Below, piece after piece: positions 1-9,341 of a stretch of 64,000 bases of DNA. Source of the DNA: Stutzerimonas stutzeri (GTDB lineage Bacteria; Pseudomonadota; Gammaproteobacteria; Pseudomonadales; Pseudomonadaceae); NCBI RefSeq assembly GCF_024448985.1, contig NZ_JAMOII010000007.1, forward strand, positions 62,001-126,000. Reading direction: 5' to 3'. Numbering within the stretch: position 1 is the first letter of the stretch; each line of letters begins with the position of its first letter. The notes beneath the pieces are model-generated. The model was not told the origin of the DNA, searched no databases, and was given only the letters and a program-made list of their open reading frames with translations. The position numbers and the translations under genes are program-made.

Positions 1-1834
1 TCGTTTCGCCAGTACGCTCTGAAGTCTGCTGATAGAACGTTGGCTGCGCAATTTCCGCTTGCAACGCAGCGATAGTTTTCTCGACTGCGTCTATTTTTCC
101 GGGCAGTGCCTCCAGTTCGCGCTGCACCTTGTAGCTGAGCTTCTTCTTTGCCGGAGCGGGTTCGGCGACGGGCGCCGCCGCAGGTTTGCTCGGAGGCATT
201 TCGGCCTTCACCTCTTTCGCCTCGGCCACACCAAGCAGCCTGGGCGAGCCGCCCTGACGCAGCCAGTCCTGATAGCCGCCGACATATTCGCGAACGCCCC
301 CGTTACCTTCGAATACCAGCGTGCTGGTGACCACGTTATCGAGAAACGCTCGATCGTGACTGACCATCAGCACCGTGCCCTGGAAGCCGAGCAGGACCTC
401 TTCCAAAAGCTCGAGGGTTTCAACGTCCAGATCGTTGGTCGGCTCGTCGAGTACCAGAAGGTTGGACGGCTTGCTGAACAGCTTGGCCAGCAAGAGACGT
501 GCCCGCTCTCCGCCGGACAACGCCTTTACTGGCGTGCGGGCGCGCTGCGGGCTGAACAGAAAGTCTCCGAGATAGCTCAGCACATGGCGGCTCTGGCCAT
601 CGATAGTGATGAAGTCTCGCCCCTCGGCTACGTTGTCGATAACTGTTTTTTCCAACTCAAGTTGGTGACGCAACTGGTCGAAATACGCCACTTCCAGACG
701 CGTTCCAGCTTCGACCGTGCCGCTGGTGGGTTGCAGATCGCCGAGCAACAACTTGAGCAACGTGGTCTTGCCAGTTCCGTTTGCGCCGAGCAAACCGATG
801 CGGTCACCGCGCTGCAGCACCATCGAGAAATCACGAATCAACGGCTCGCCGCCCGGATGGGCGAAGCTTGCGTGCTCTACGACAATGACCTGCTTGCCGG
901 ACTTCTCCGCCGCGTCGATCTGAATATTGGCCTTACCCTGATGTTCACGACGCTCACTGCGCTCGGCACGTAATGCCTTGAGCGCTCGCACACGCCCCTC
1001 GTTGCGGGTGCGACGCGCCTTGATGCCCTGGCGGATCCAGACCTCTTCCTGAGCAAGCTTCTTATCGAACAGCGCGTTGGCAGTCTCTTCTGCCGCCAGT
1101 TGCTGCTCCTTGTGCACCAGGAAGCTGGCGTAGTCGCCGTTCCAGTCGATCATGTGGCCCCGATCCAGCTCCAGGATGCGGGTCGCCAGATTCTGCAGGA
1201 ACGCACGGTCGTGGGTAATGAACAGCACAGCACCGTTGAAGCCGGTCAAGGCCTCTTCCAGCCAGGCGATTGCGCCAATGTCCAAGTGGTTGGTCGGCTC
1301 ATCCAGCAATAGCAGATCGGGCTCGGACACCAGCGCCTGGGCCAGCAGAACGCGCCGACGCCAGCCGCCAGACAGCTCGGCCAGGGTCTTGTCGGCCGGC
1401 AGTTGCAGACGGCTCAGGGTGCTGTCGACCAGCTGCTGCAGGCGCCAACCGTCCTTCGCTTCGAGCTCCTGCTGAACGTGCATCAGCTTGTCCAGATCGG
1501 CTTCGTTCTGGATGTTCTGACTAAGATGGTGATAATCGGCCAGCAGTTGGCCGACACCAGACAGCCCTTCAGCCACCACATCGAACACGGTGCGCTCGTC
1601 AGCGAGCGGGAGCTCCTGGGGCAATTCGCCAATCTTCAGACCTGGCGCGCGCCAGATTTCGCCGTCGTCCGGCAACTGGCTACCTTTGACCAGGCTTAAC
1701 ATGCTGGATTTGCCGGTCCCGTTACGGCCGATGATGCAAACCCGCTCACCCCGCGCAATCTGCCAGGACACTCCATCGAGCAATGGATTATTGCCATAGG
1801 CGAGGGACACATCGGTCAACTTGAGCAGGGTCAT
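1..1834 (-). CDS. uup: ABC-F family ATPase Uup (C-terminus beyond window)
   Basis: Soluble ABC-F protein with two ATP-binding cassettes in one chain and no membrane segments; this family acts on ribosomes or DNA intermediates rather than transporting. The first Walker A (GRNGTGKS) is at about residues 36-43, followed by a LSGGW signature and a LLLLDEPTNHLD Walker B; the second Walker A (GANGTGKTT) is near residue 348 with LSGGERARLLLAKL and LDEPTNDLD. After the second cassette comes an Ala/Pro/Lys-rich linker and the start of a predicted coiled coil (LSYKVQRELEALPGKIDA), which separates Uup from EttA and YheS. Translation starts at ATG 1834 after a GGAGG-type site. 611 residues are visible and the C-terminal coiled coil is cut by the window edge. 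Confidence 0.9.
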   Translation of the reverse strand, partial: MTLLKLTDVSLAYGNNPLLDGVSWQIARGERVCIIGRNGTGKSSMLSLVKGSQLPDDGEIWRAPGLKIGELPQELPLADERTVFDVVAEGLSGVGQLLADYHHLSQNIQNEADLDKLMHVQQELEAKDGWRLQQLVDSTLSRLQLPADKTLAELSGGWRRRVLLAQALVSEPDLLLLDEPTNHLDIGAIAWLEEALTGFNGAVLFITHDRAFLQNLATRILELDRGHMIDWNGDYASFLVHKEQQLAAEETANALFDKKLAQEEVWIRQGIKARRTRNEGRVRALKALRAERSERREHQGKANIQIDAAEKSGKQVIVVEHASFAHPGGEPLIRDFSMVLQRGDRIGLLGANGTGKTTLLKLLLGDLQPTSGTVEAGTRLEVAYFDQLRHQLELEKTVIDNVAEGRDFITIDGQSRHVLSYLGDFLFSPQRARTPVKALSGGERARLLLAKLFSKPSNLLVLDEPTNDLDVETLELLEEVLLGFQGTVLMVSHDRAFLDNVVTSTLVFEGNGGVREYVGGYQDWLRQGGSPRLLGVAEAKEVKAEMPPSKPAAAPVAEPAPAKKKLSYKVQRELEALPGKIDAVEKTIAALQAEIAQPTFYQQTSERTGET

Positions 1835-2115
1835 GACTACCTCCGGGAAACAGGGCGCGCATTCTAGCAGAAGGCGCCTGTCACACCGATGCCGCCGAGC
1901 ATCGAGCCCGCTTGTCGATCACAGCGCCTGTACCGACACTCAACGCGACCTACCGTCACGCTGGGTAGCGATTCAGGGCCGCTTCGCTGGCACGTACGTA
2001 CGTTCGTCGGAACCTCCTGCTTTGTTTGTTTCAAGAGCTTAATCCGCGTTTAACTGCCCGACCGGGCGAGCTAAGCTAGCTCCAGTTTTTCTCATACCCC
2101 GTCTTCGGAAGTCTC

Positions 2116-4044
2116 ATGCGCGGTCGACTCTCCAGTATCTGTTTCTGCCTTCTGTTTACTGCTGCAATCGTCGAAACCTCTGAAGCCGCCAGCCTCCAGC
2201 AGCAACGTCAGTACTACGACGAAGCCAAGCGGGCATTGGCCAAGGGCGACAGCGGCCCATATCGACGTCACGCCAGCGCGCTTCGAGACTATCCGCTCGA
2301 GCCCTACCTGGCCTATGACGAGCTGACTGCACGGCTCAAGACCGCCAGCAACGACGAAGTGGAAAAGTTTCTCGCAGAACATGGTGACCTGCCGCAAGCC
2401 AGCTGGATGAAGCTGCGCTGGCTGCGGTTGCTGGCAGCCCGTGGCGATTGGCGCCCATTCGTTGTGCATTACGATCCAGCGATGAATTTCGCCGAACTTG
2501 ACTGCCTTTTCGGTCAGTACCAACTGTCCAGCGGCCAGACGAAGCAGGGCTACGAGACGGCCGAACGACTCTGGCTGGTGGGCAAGTCGCAACACAACGC
2601 TTGCGACGCGCTGTTCGACCGCTGGCGCGACGGCGGCCAGCTCAGCGAAGACTTGGTCTGGCAGCGCACCAAGCTGGCGGTCGAGAGTGGTAACTACGGC
2701 TTGGCCAACTTTCTGGTGAAAAGCCTGCCGACGATGAAAAGCCAAGGCGAGCTGCTGGTCGAGGTCGTGCAGAAGCCGCAGATGCTGGGCCAGACTGATC
2801 GGTTCATGTCGCCGAATCAGGCCATGGGCGATATCGTCTCGATCGGCCTGCGTCGGCTGGCGCGCAAAGACCCGGAGAAAGCCCTTGGGCTGCTCGAAAG
2901 CTACGCCAGACGCCTTTCGTTTTCGACCAATGAAAAGGTGGCGATTGCACGCCAGATCGGCCTGACTCTGGCCAAGCGCTTCGATGCTCGTGCACTGACG
3001 GTGATGGCCGAATACGATCCTGAATTGCGTGACGATACCGTCAGCGAATGGCGGGCCCGGCTCTTATTGCGGTTGGGGCGCTGGGATGATGCCCATGCGC
3101 TGATCCAGCGCTTCACTGGGGAACTCGCCAACAGCAACCGCTGGCGCTACTGGAACGCTCGCAGCCTGGATCTGGCACAACCCAATGGCAAACAGGCCAT
3201 CCCGCTCTACCAGCCGGTCGCCAGCGAGCGCGATTTCTACGGCTTCCTTTCGGCCGACCGTATCCAGGCGCCCTACAAGCTCAACCATCAGCCGCTCGCA
3301 CTCGATCCGCAGCTGATACAGAAGGTCCGCAATACTGCGGGCATTCGCCGTGCCATGGAATTCCATGCCCGTGGCGAAATCGTCAACGGACGCCGCGAGT
3401 GGTATCACGTCAGCCGTCTGTTCAGCCGCGACGAACTGGTTGCTCAAGCACGCTTGGCCTACGACATGGAATGGTATTTCCCGGCCATCCGTACCATCAG
3501 CCAGGCGAAATACTGGGACGATTTGGACATCCGCTTTCCCATGGCCTACCGCAGCAGCCTGGTGAATGCGGCGAAGGCACGAGAGATTCATCCAAGCTGG
3601 GTATTCGCTATCACGCGTCAGGAAAGCGCGTTCATGGCCGACGCGCGCTCGCACGTCGGTGCCACGGGGCTGATGCAGCTGATGCCGGCCACCGCGAAGG
3701 AAACCGCCAGACGCTTCGATATCCCGCTGTCATCGCACCAGCAGGTGCTCAACCCCAACACCAACATCCAGTTGGGAGCGGCCTATCTCAGCCAGATCTA
3801 TGGCCAGTTCAAGGGTAACCGGGTGCTGGCATCCGCTGCCTACAACGCTGGCCCCGGCCGGGTCCGCCAATGGCTACGGAATGCGGAACATCTGCCGTTC
3901 GACGTCTGGGTGGAAAACATTCCGTTCGATGAAACCCGTCAGTACGTGCAAAACGTCCTCACCTATTCGGTGATTTACGGCCAGAAGCTCAACGCACCGC
4001 AGCCGCTGGTCGAGTGGCACGAGCGCTACTTCGAAAGTCAGTGA
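2116..4044 (+). CDS. slt: Soluble lytic murein transglycosylase Slt70
   Basis: Periplasmic enzyme that cleaves peptidoglycan glycan strands with formation of 1,6-anhydromuramic ends. The 642-residue chain has an N-terminal signal peptide (about residues 1-24, ending SEA-A), a long alpha-helical superhelical region, and a C-terminal lysozyme-like domain. The catalytic glutamate is Glu503 in RQESAF, followed by the family motifs GLMQLMPATA and AAYNAGPGR. Length matches Slt70 of other gammaproteobacteria. It is divergent from uup, with a 281-base spacer holding both promoters. A hairpin overlaps its stop codon. Confidence 0.93.
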   Translation: MRGRLSSICFCLLFTAAIVETSEAASLQQQRQYYDEAKRALAKGDSGPYRRHASALRDYPLEPYLAYDELTARLKTASNDEVEKFLAEHGDLPQASWMKLRWLRLLAARGDWRPFVVHYDPAMNFAELDCLFGQYQLSSGQTKQGYETAERLWLVGKSQHNACDALFDRWRDGGQLSEDLVWQRTKLAVESGNYGLANFLVKSLPTMKSQGELLVEVVQKPQMLGQTDRFMSPNQAMGDIVSIGLRRLARKDPEKALGLLESYARRLSFSTNEKVAIARQIGLTLAKRFDARALTVMAEYDPELRDDTVSEWRARLLLRLGRWDDAHALIQRFTGELANSNRWRYWNARSLDLAQPNGKQAIPLYQPVASERDFYGFLSADRIQAPYKLNHQPLALDPQLIQKVRNTAGIRRAMEFHARGEIVNGRREWYHVSRLFSRDELVAQARLAYDMEWYFPAIRTISQAKYWDDLDIRFPMAYRSSLVNAAKAREIHPSWVFAITRQESAFMADARSHVGATGLMQLMPATAKETARRFDIPLSSHQQVLNPNTNIQLGAAYLSQIYGQFKGNRVLASAAYNAGPGRVRQWLRNAEHLPFDVWVENIPFDETRQYVQNVLTYSVIYGQKLNAPQPLVEWHERYFESQ

Positions 4045-4079
4045 CGCTGGCGGCGCCATGGTTTGGCGCCGCTTCGTCA
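4042..4079 (+). terminator. Hairpin at the slt stop codon
   Basis: Perfect 8-bp stem CGGCGCCA (4051-4058) with TGGCGCCG (4064-4071), extended outward by TGACG (4042-4046) with CGTCA (4075-4079). It overlaps the slt stop codon and lies between convergent genes. There is only a short T run further on, so it may be an imperfect intrinsic terminator. Confidence 0.5.
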
Positions 4080-4131
4080 GCGAAGGATGCTTTTAATACT
4101 CGCCCGGTCGCGGTCGCGAGCGGCGGCTGGC

Positions 4132-4920
4132 CTATTCCAGTACCTCTACCGACATACCCACCTGCAGCACACCCCTGCCCTCTGCGATCAGATTCTGGCC
4201 GAAGAACACGCCGCCCTCGCCCTTGCGGTAACCAAGCAATGTGGCCAAGGGCTCGCGTGTCGGACTGTGCTCGGCGCTGAGCGGATCGATAGTGGGGATG
4301 ATGCAGCGTGTGCAAGGTTTGACCACCCGAAACTGCATGTCGCCGATACGGATTCGGCGCCAGCCATCCTCGGCGTAAGGTGCCGCATCGGCGATGACCA
4401 GATTCGGCCGAAACCGCGTCGGTTCGAGGGGCTGCCCCACGCGGGCCGAAAGGTCATCGAGTGATCGCTGACCGATCAGCAGAAACGGAAACCCATCGGT
4501 GAACGCCGTCCGCTCGCCGGGGTCGATCTGGATGCCTTGCTCGGTGGGCAAATACACCAGCCTGCACGGGCGACCGAGCAGGCGCGTCAGCCATGCCGCA
4601 GCGGCGTCACCGGCATCAGGCGCCTGTAAACTTTCGCGCCAGATCAGCACACCTCGCACAGCGCTGTCCGAAGCGGGAACCGCCACCAGTAGATCATTCA
4701 TGCCGGCGGCGCTCAGGAGCAGCGCCGTTTCGCCCTGCCACCGCGCGCTCAGCAACGCCATCCGAGGCAGTACGCGCTGCGTCAGGAATTTCCCGGTTGC
4801 GGCATCGACGACCATCCAGCGTCGGTCGCCGATCAGGCCGAGCGTGTCGCACCCTCCCTCTTCAACCAATTCAGCCGAGCCGGACTTGAGCGGAAAGCGA
4901 TACAACGCGCAAAGATGCAT
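4132..4920 (-). CDS. MOSC domain protein, YcbX-like
   Basis: 262-residue protein with an N-terminal MOSC beta-barrel domain (starts MHLCALYRFPLKSG, with GLIGDRRWMVVDAATG) and a C-terminal MOSC domain containing RFRPNLVI and PCTRC, where the cysteine is the likely molybdenum cofactor ligand. Members such as YcbX handle molybdenum-cofactor-dependent reduction of N-hydroxylated compounds. E. coli YcbX carries an additional C-terminal ferredoxin domain that is missing here, so this is the short form. It is convergent with slt and upstream of nothing obviously related. Function beyond MOSC membership is inference. Confidence 0.8.
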   Translation of the reverse strand: MHLCALYRFPLKSGSAELVEEGGCDTLGLIGDRRWMVVDAATGKFLTQRVLPRMALLSARWQGETALLLSAAGMNDLLVAVPASDSAVRGVLIWRESLQAPDAGDAAAAWLTRLLGRPCRLVYLPTEQGIQIDPGERTAFTDGFPFLLIGQRSLDDLSARVGQPLEPTRFRPNLVIADAAPYAEDGWRRIRIGDMQFRVVKPCTRCIIPTIDPLSAEHSPTREPLATLLGYRKGEGGVFFGQNLIAEGRGVLQVGMSVEVLE

Positions 4921-4946
4921 CGTGGTGCCTCGATCGGATGAGCGGA

Positions 4947-5879
4947 TCAGCGAGTTTCGTCAAGCAACAGACGCTCGCGGATAACGTCCACCAGTTTCTC
5001 CGGCTGGAACTTGGAAAGGAAGTTGTCGCACCCGACTTTCTGCACCATCGCCAGGTTGAAGCTGCCTGAAAGCGAGGTATGCAGCACTACATGCAGATCA
5101 CGTAGGCGCGGGTCGTTACGGATTTCGGTGGTGAGCCGGTAGCCGTCCATCTCCGGCATTTCCGCATCGGTAAACACCATCAGCAGACGATCGGTGAGCA
5201 CTTCCCCCGCATCTGCCCAGGCTTTGAGCTTGTTCAAGCCCTTCATGCCGTCGCTGGCAGTATGTACGGTGATGCCAAGCTGAGTCAGCGTCTCACGCAG
5301 CTGCGCCAGCGCCACGGTCGAATCGTCGACACAGAGCACTTCACGGCCCCGGGCGCGCTCGAGCAGCGGATCGGCCAAGCGCTCCGGTGAAATGCTGGTG
5401 TTGTAGGGGACGATCTCGGCAAGCACCTTTTCCACATCGATAACTTCGACCAGTCGATCATCGACCTTGGTGATAGCCGTCAGGTAATGCTGACGCCCGG
5501 CCGTGGTAGGCGGTGGCAATACTTCTTCCCAGTTGAGGTTGAGAATGCGCTCCACGCCGCCGACTAAAAAAGCCTGAATCGAGCGGTTGTACTCGGTCAC
5601 GATGATAGTGCTGCGCTCATCCGGTACCAACGGACGCAGGCCTATGGCACGCGACAGATCGATCACCGGCAACGTCTGCCCGCGCAAGTTGACGACGCCG
5701 CATACGGAACCGTGGCGATGCGGCATGAGCGTCATCTTCGGCAGCTGTACGACCTCCTGCACCTTGAACACGTTGATAGCGAACTGCTGACGGCCGGAAA
5801 GCCGAAACATGAGAATTTCCAGACGATTCTGCCCCACCAGACGGGTGCGTTGATCGACTGACTCGAGAATGCCGGCCAT
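4947..5879 (-). CDS. cheV: Chemotaxis coupling protein CheV (CheW-REC)
   Basis: Cytoplasmic adaptor linking chemoreceptors to CheA. Residues about 15-155 form a CheW domain (FAINVFKVQEVV, GVVNLRGQTLPVIDL) and residues about 178-305 a response-regulator receiver domain with acidic pair Asp185/Asp186 and phospho-acceptor Asp238 in FTDAEMP. The 310-residue length is standard for CheV. It starts at ATG 5879 after an AAGGAG site and appears to be a single-gene unit, since the spacer to yegS is about 110 bases. Confidence 0.92.
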   Translation of the reverse strand: MAGILESVDQRTRLVGQNRLEILMFRLSGRQQFAINVFKVQEVVQLPKMTLMPHRHGSVCGVVNLRGQTLPVIDLSRAIGLRPLVPDERSTIIVTEYNRSIQAFLVGGVERILNLNWEEVLPPPTTAGRQHYLTAITKVDDRLVEVIDVEKVLAEIVPYNTSISPERLADPLLERARGREVLCVDDSTVALAQLRETLTQLGITVHTASDGMKGLNKLKAWADAGEVLTDRLLMVFTDAEMPEMDGYRLTTEIRNDPRLRDLHVVLHTSLSGSFNLAMVQKVGCDNFLSKFQPEKLVDVIRERLLLDETR

Positions 5880-5991
5880 TGCAGGCTCCTTGCTTGATAA
5901 GGGTTAGGAGGCTATCGGCAGCAAGTTTCCGCGCTTTATCTGTATTTGTCGCCATCCCGACGGTTAGTCTGCCCCTGCCGGTACGGCGCTG

Positions 5992-6921
5992 TCAGGTGGC
6001 CTCGTTATCGTTTCGGAGCAACGGCTCCTCGCGCAGCAGCGGACTATCCGCTGGAAGATGCAGACGCAGCGCCTGACGCCTGACCGTGAAGTGCATGCGT
6101 TCCGCCGTGAAGGGTTCGCCATCGAGGTTGATGGCAATCTCATTCGGCCCCTCGACTTCGAGCCAGGGCACACGGGCGGTTACCGAAACGGTGTCGATTC
6201 CTAGCAGCCCGCCACTCAACAGCGTACCCAGGGTACCCACCGTATCGGCAGGCGCCGGAACGATACAGATATCCAGCAAGCCGTCATCAATAGACGCCTG
6301 CGGACAGAGCTGTTGTCCTCCGCCGGACTGACGCCCGTTACCGATGCCTAGCGCGAGGAAGTCGCCTTCCCAGGCAAAGCCGGGCCCAACGAAGCGCCCC
6401 CATGCAGCATGCAGTTCATTGAAACGCGATAGGCCGGTCAGCAGATAGGCGCCGCCGCCCAGCACCCTTTTCAACTCTTCCGAGGTGCTTGCGGTCACCT
6501 TGGATCCGAAACCACCGGTCGCCATGTTGATGAAAGGGATACCGTTCATCTCGCCGACATCTATCGGCACCGGATTACGATCGAGCAATGTCAGCGCGTC
6601 GAACGGTGCAAGTGGAATCTCGGCGGCTTGGGCAAAGTCATTGGCAGTCCCGAGCGGGAGTACGCCCATGCTCGCATCGGAACCACTATCGAGCAGTGCC
6701 TGTGCCACTTCACGCACCGTGCCGTCGCCCCCGCCGGCGATCACCGTTCGATAACCAGCGGCGAGGGCTTCGCGCACCAGCCGAGCCGAGTCGCCGGCTT
6801 CCCAAGTCACCCGCACAGCCAACTCTTTTCCAAGCTCACGCCATTCCTTGACAGCCGCACGCACCTGCTCGTTGAGTCCTTGCTTGCCGTGAAGTACGAG
6901 CAGCGCCTTGGGTTCATTCAT
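5992..6921 (-). CDS. yegS: Lipid kinase YegS-like (diacylglycerol kinase catalytic domain)
   Basis: 309-residue cytoplasmic kinase of the DAGK/YegS family, which phosphorylates lipids such as phosphatidylglycerol or diacylglycerol in vitro. The N-terminal catalytic domain has the nucleotide-binding loop GGGDGT (residues 63-68) and the LPLGTANDFA motif near residues 88-98; the C-terminal beta-sandwich has NLDGEPF. It lies on the same strand as cheV and MOSC but with spacers long enough for separate promoters. The physiological substrate is not evident from sequence. Confidence 0.85.
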   Translation of the reverse strand: MNEPKALLVLHGKQGLNEQVRAAVKEWRELGKELAVRVTWEAGDSARLVREALAAGYRTVIAGGGDGTVREVAQALLDSGSDASMGVLPLGTANDFAQAAEIPLAPFDALTLLDRNPVPIDVGEMNGIPFINMATGGFGSKVTASTSEELKRVLGGGAYLLTGLSRFNELHAAWGRFVGPGFAWEGDFLALGIGNGRQSGGGQQLCPQASIDDGLLDICIVPAPADTVGTLGTLLSGGLLGIDTVSVTARVPWLEVEGPNEIAINLDGEPFTAERMHFTVRRQALRLHLPADSPLLREEPLLRNDNEAT

Positions 6922-7294
6922 GCTTTCGCTTCCAGATCGGTAACCGCAGATAAGACACGTGGCAGAAGTGGAAAGTTGTGACGCAGCAAGAATCGATATG
7001 GGCTTAAGCCGAATCGGAAAAAGTGATGACCATCGGTCAGAAGCAACCGAGAAAAATCATCTAGAGCGGATGCTTTAGCAAGGTTTTTTCTTACTAATCA
7101 GATAATTACCACACCAATTTAATCCTTGGCGCTTCCTTGGCAGTTTGTACCCGTTTGATGAACTCATTTCTTTGGAGGCGGTCCGAGCAGGTGTCCAGGT
7201 GAAGGTTGCGATAGCGGCCTGCCATCAGAACCGCGGATCGCGGCTATCAAAACGAGTATTGAGAGCTAGCAATAGCCGAAGGAAGGAGCCTTGT
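6922..7294. other. Non-coding leader region of the exopolysaccharide operon
   Basis: A 373-base divergent spacer between yegS and the priming transferase, visibly AT-richer than its surroundings around 7040-7125. It holds the candidate sigma-54 promoter described separately. An upstream in-frame ATG at 7145 was rejected as the start of the transferase because a strong site (GGAAGGAG) precedes ATG 7295. Confidence 0.5.
7126..7142 (+). promoter_or_regulatory. Candidate sigma-54 (-24/-12) promoter
   Basis: TTGGCGC-TTCC-TTGGCA keeps the invariant GG (7128-7129), ten bases, GC (7140-7141) arrangement of RpoN promoters, with one departure from the TTGC core. It sits about 150 bases upstream of the first exopolysaccharide gene on the same strand. 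No enhancer site was identified. Confidence 0.35.
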
Positions 7295-8731
7295 ATGCGC
7301 TTACAGTCCGTTGGGACCCTTGAATACGCCCACCCCAGTTTCGTCGATTACTTCCTTGCCAGCGTTCGCCTGATCCACGGGCTCACCGCTGTGTTGCCGG
7401 GCGTTCTGCTGCTGCTTTTTCTACCGCTCGACCTACCGGCGGGTGGTGGCACCTTCAGCACCTTCCTGATGTTCTTCGGCGTGATCAGCGTGGTTATCTT
7501 TCAATCGGTTGGCATCTACAGCGAGGAAGTGTTCAGCACCCTGCTCCGCTTCCGTACCATGCTGGTCGCCTGGGCCGCTGCGTTCAGCCTGCTGATCTTC
7601 ATGCACCAGGGGCTGGGCATGTTCAGCTATCTGGAAGCCAAGCACCTGACGTTCTGGTTCGTCACCAGCATCATCCTGTTCGGCGCAGAGCGCCTGATGA
7701 TGCTCGCACTGTTTCGCCGCCTGATGGCCAAGGGCGTTTATCTGCAGAATGCAGTGATTCTCGGCGGTACCGATAACGGCGTGCGCGTTGCCGAGTATCT
7801 TGCTCATCACCGCGACATCCGCACCGGCGTGCTCGGCTTCATCGATGACCGCCTGGAGCGCTTGCCCAAGACGCTCGCCGACCTGCCGCTACTGGGCAAT
7901 ACGCGTGATCTGGAGCAGATGATTCGCGAGGAAAAAGTCACTCAGGTGCTGGTCGCTCTACCCTGGTTCGCCGACAGCCGCATCGGTCAGGTGATCAACG
8001 AGCTGCGCAAGCTGCCGGTCAACGTGCTGCTGGTGCCCGACATGGTCGCCTTCCGCCATGCCAACAAGCGCATCACCGAAGTCGGCGGCCTGCCGACACT
8101 GATCGCCTCCGACTTGCCGCTGCGTGGCTGGTCGCCAATGTTCAAGCGCATCGAAGACATCATCCTCTCCAGCCTGGCCCTACTGGCCGCAGCGCCTGTA
8201 ATGTTGCTGCTAGCGCTGGCGATCAAGCTGGACTCGCCCGGCCCGGTGCTGTTCAAACAAAAGCGCTACGGCTACAACAATCGTCTGATCGAAGTGTTCA
8301 AGTTCCGCTCGATGTACCACGCCAAATCGGACGCTAACGCCGAACGCCAGACGACGCGTAACGACGATCGCATCACTCGTGTGGGCCGCTTCATTCGCAA
8401 GACCAGCCTCGACGAACTGCCACAGCTGCTGAACGTGTTCCTGGGCAGCATGTCCATGGTCGGCCCGCGCCCGCACGCAACCGCAACCAAGGCCGCCGGC
8501 GTGCTGTTCGAAGATGCCGTCTCGGAATATTCGGCTCGCCATCGCGTCAAGCCTGGTATCACTGGCTGGGCGCAGATCAATGGCTATCGCGGCGAGACCG
8601 ACACGCTCGAAAAGATTGAAAAACGCGTTGAATTCGACCTGGATTACATCGAACGCTGGTCGGTCTGGTTCGACATTTACATCCTCGCTCGGACCATTCC
8701 CGCTCTGCTGTTCAACAAGGACGTTTACTGA
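7295..8731 (+). CDS. Undecaprenyl-phosphate sugar phosphotransferase (WcaJ/PssA-type priming enzyme)
   Basis: Starts polysaccharide repeat synthesis by moving hexose-1-phosphate, typically glucose, from UDP-sugar to undecaprenyl phosphate at the inner membrane. The 478-residue protein has four N-terminal hydrophobic segments, a central Rossmann-like domain ([17 protein letters not shown]), a fifth membrane segment, and the C-terminal transferase core with [18 protein letters not shown] and GPRPHA. Start ATG 7295 follows GGAAGGAGCC. It heads the exopolysaccharide cluster. Sugar specificity cannot be read from sequence. Confidence 0.9.
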   Translation: MRLQSVGTLEYAHPSFVDYFLASVRLIHGLTAVLPGVLLLLFLPLDLPAGGGTFSTFLMFFGVISVVIFQSVGIYSEEVFSTLLRFRTMLVAWAAAFSLLIFMHQGLGMFSYLEAKHLTFWFVTSIILFGAERLMMLALFRRLMAKGVYLQNAVILGGTDNGVRVAEYLAHHRDIRTGVLGFIDDRLERLPKTLADLPLLGNTRDLEQMIREEKVTQVLVALPWFADSRIGQVINELRKLPVNVLLVPDMVAFRHANKRITEVGGLPTLIASDLPLRGWSPMFKRIEDIILSSLALLAAAPVMLLLALAIKLDSPGPVLFKQKRYGYNNRLIEVFKFRSMYHAKSDANAERQTTRNDDRITRVGRFIRKTSLDELPQLLNVFLGSMSMVGPRPHATATKAAGVLFEDAVSEYSARHRVKPGITGWAQINGYRGETDTLEKIEKRVEFDLDYIERWSVWFDIYILARTIPALLFNKDVY

Positions 8732-8888
8732 CTGCGCGCGGCAGTACAGCCCATCACGGCAATCAGCCATATTTCATGCGCCAGAACAGCAGGAAGATTG
8801 AACTAATGAAGCGAGGCAATATCAGATTTGCGTTCTGTGATGCGTACGCCCAACCGCCCATGAATCCAGGGCTGCGAGGCTAAGCGAC

Positions 8889-9326
8889 ATGTTCCAGAAC
8901 ATCTTGATCATCTGTGTCGGCAACATCTGCAGAAGCCCGGCGGCTGAAGCGCTGCTGATGCACAAACTGCAAGGAAGAAACCTGACGATCAGCTCGGCAG
9001 GCATAGGCGCATTAGTAGGCAACCCAATGGATAAGACCGCACATGAGGTGCTTCACGATCACGGACTGGAACACCTGTCCCACCGTGCTCGACAGGTCGA
9101 TAGTGAGATGTTGCACCAGGCGGACCTCATCCTCGCCATGGAGCAGAGCCACATCCAGCACATTCGCCAGATAGCCCCCGAAGTACATGGCAAAACCTTC
9201 CTGATGGGTAAATGGCTAGACGATACGGAAATCCCGGATCCCTTTCGTCAATCCAAACCCGCATTCGAGCACGTTCACAGCCTTCTGACGCAGTCCGTCG
9301 AAAGCTGGATTCCTTACCTGAAATAA
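8889..9326 (+). CDS. Low-molecular-weight protein tyrosine phosphatase (Wzb/Etp type)
   Basis: 145-residue cytoplasmic phosphatase expected to dephosphorylate the tyrosine-rich tail of the adjacent Wzc-like kinase, cycling capsule or exopolysaccharide assembly. The P-loop CVGNICRS (C-x5-R, near residues 9-16) and the acid-containing EIPDPF loop near residue 117 are both present. It lies 15 bases upstream of the kinase gene, as in many Wzy-dependent clusters. Confidence 0.9.
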   Translation: MFQNILIICVGNICRSPAAEALLMHKLQGRNLTISSAGIGALVGNPMDKTAHEVLHDHGLEHLSHRARQVDSEMLHQADLILAMEQSHIQHIRQIAPEVHGKTFLMGKWLDDTEIPDPFRQSKPAFEHVHSLLTQSVESWIPYLK

Positions 9327-9341
9327 GAAGAAGGAACTTCA

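Noticed and set aside
59-973. Long plus-strand open frame (304 codons)
   Set aside because: It is the antisense shadow of uup, whose minus-strand translation shows full ABC-F motifs.
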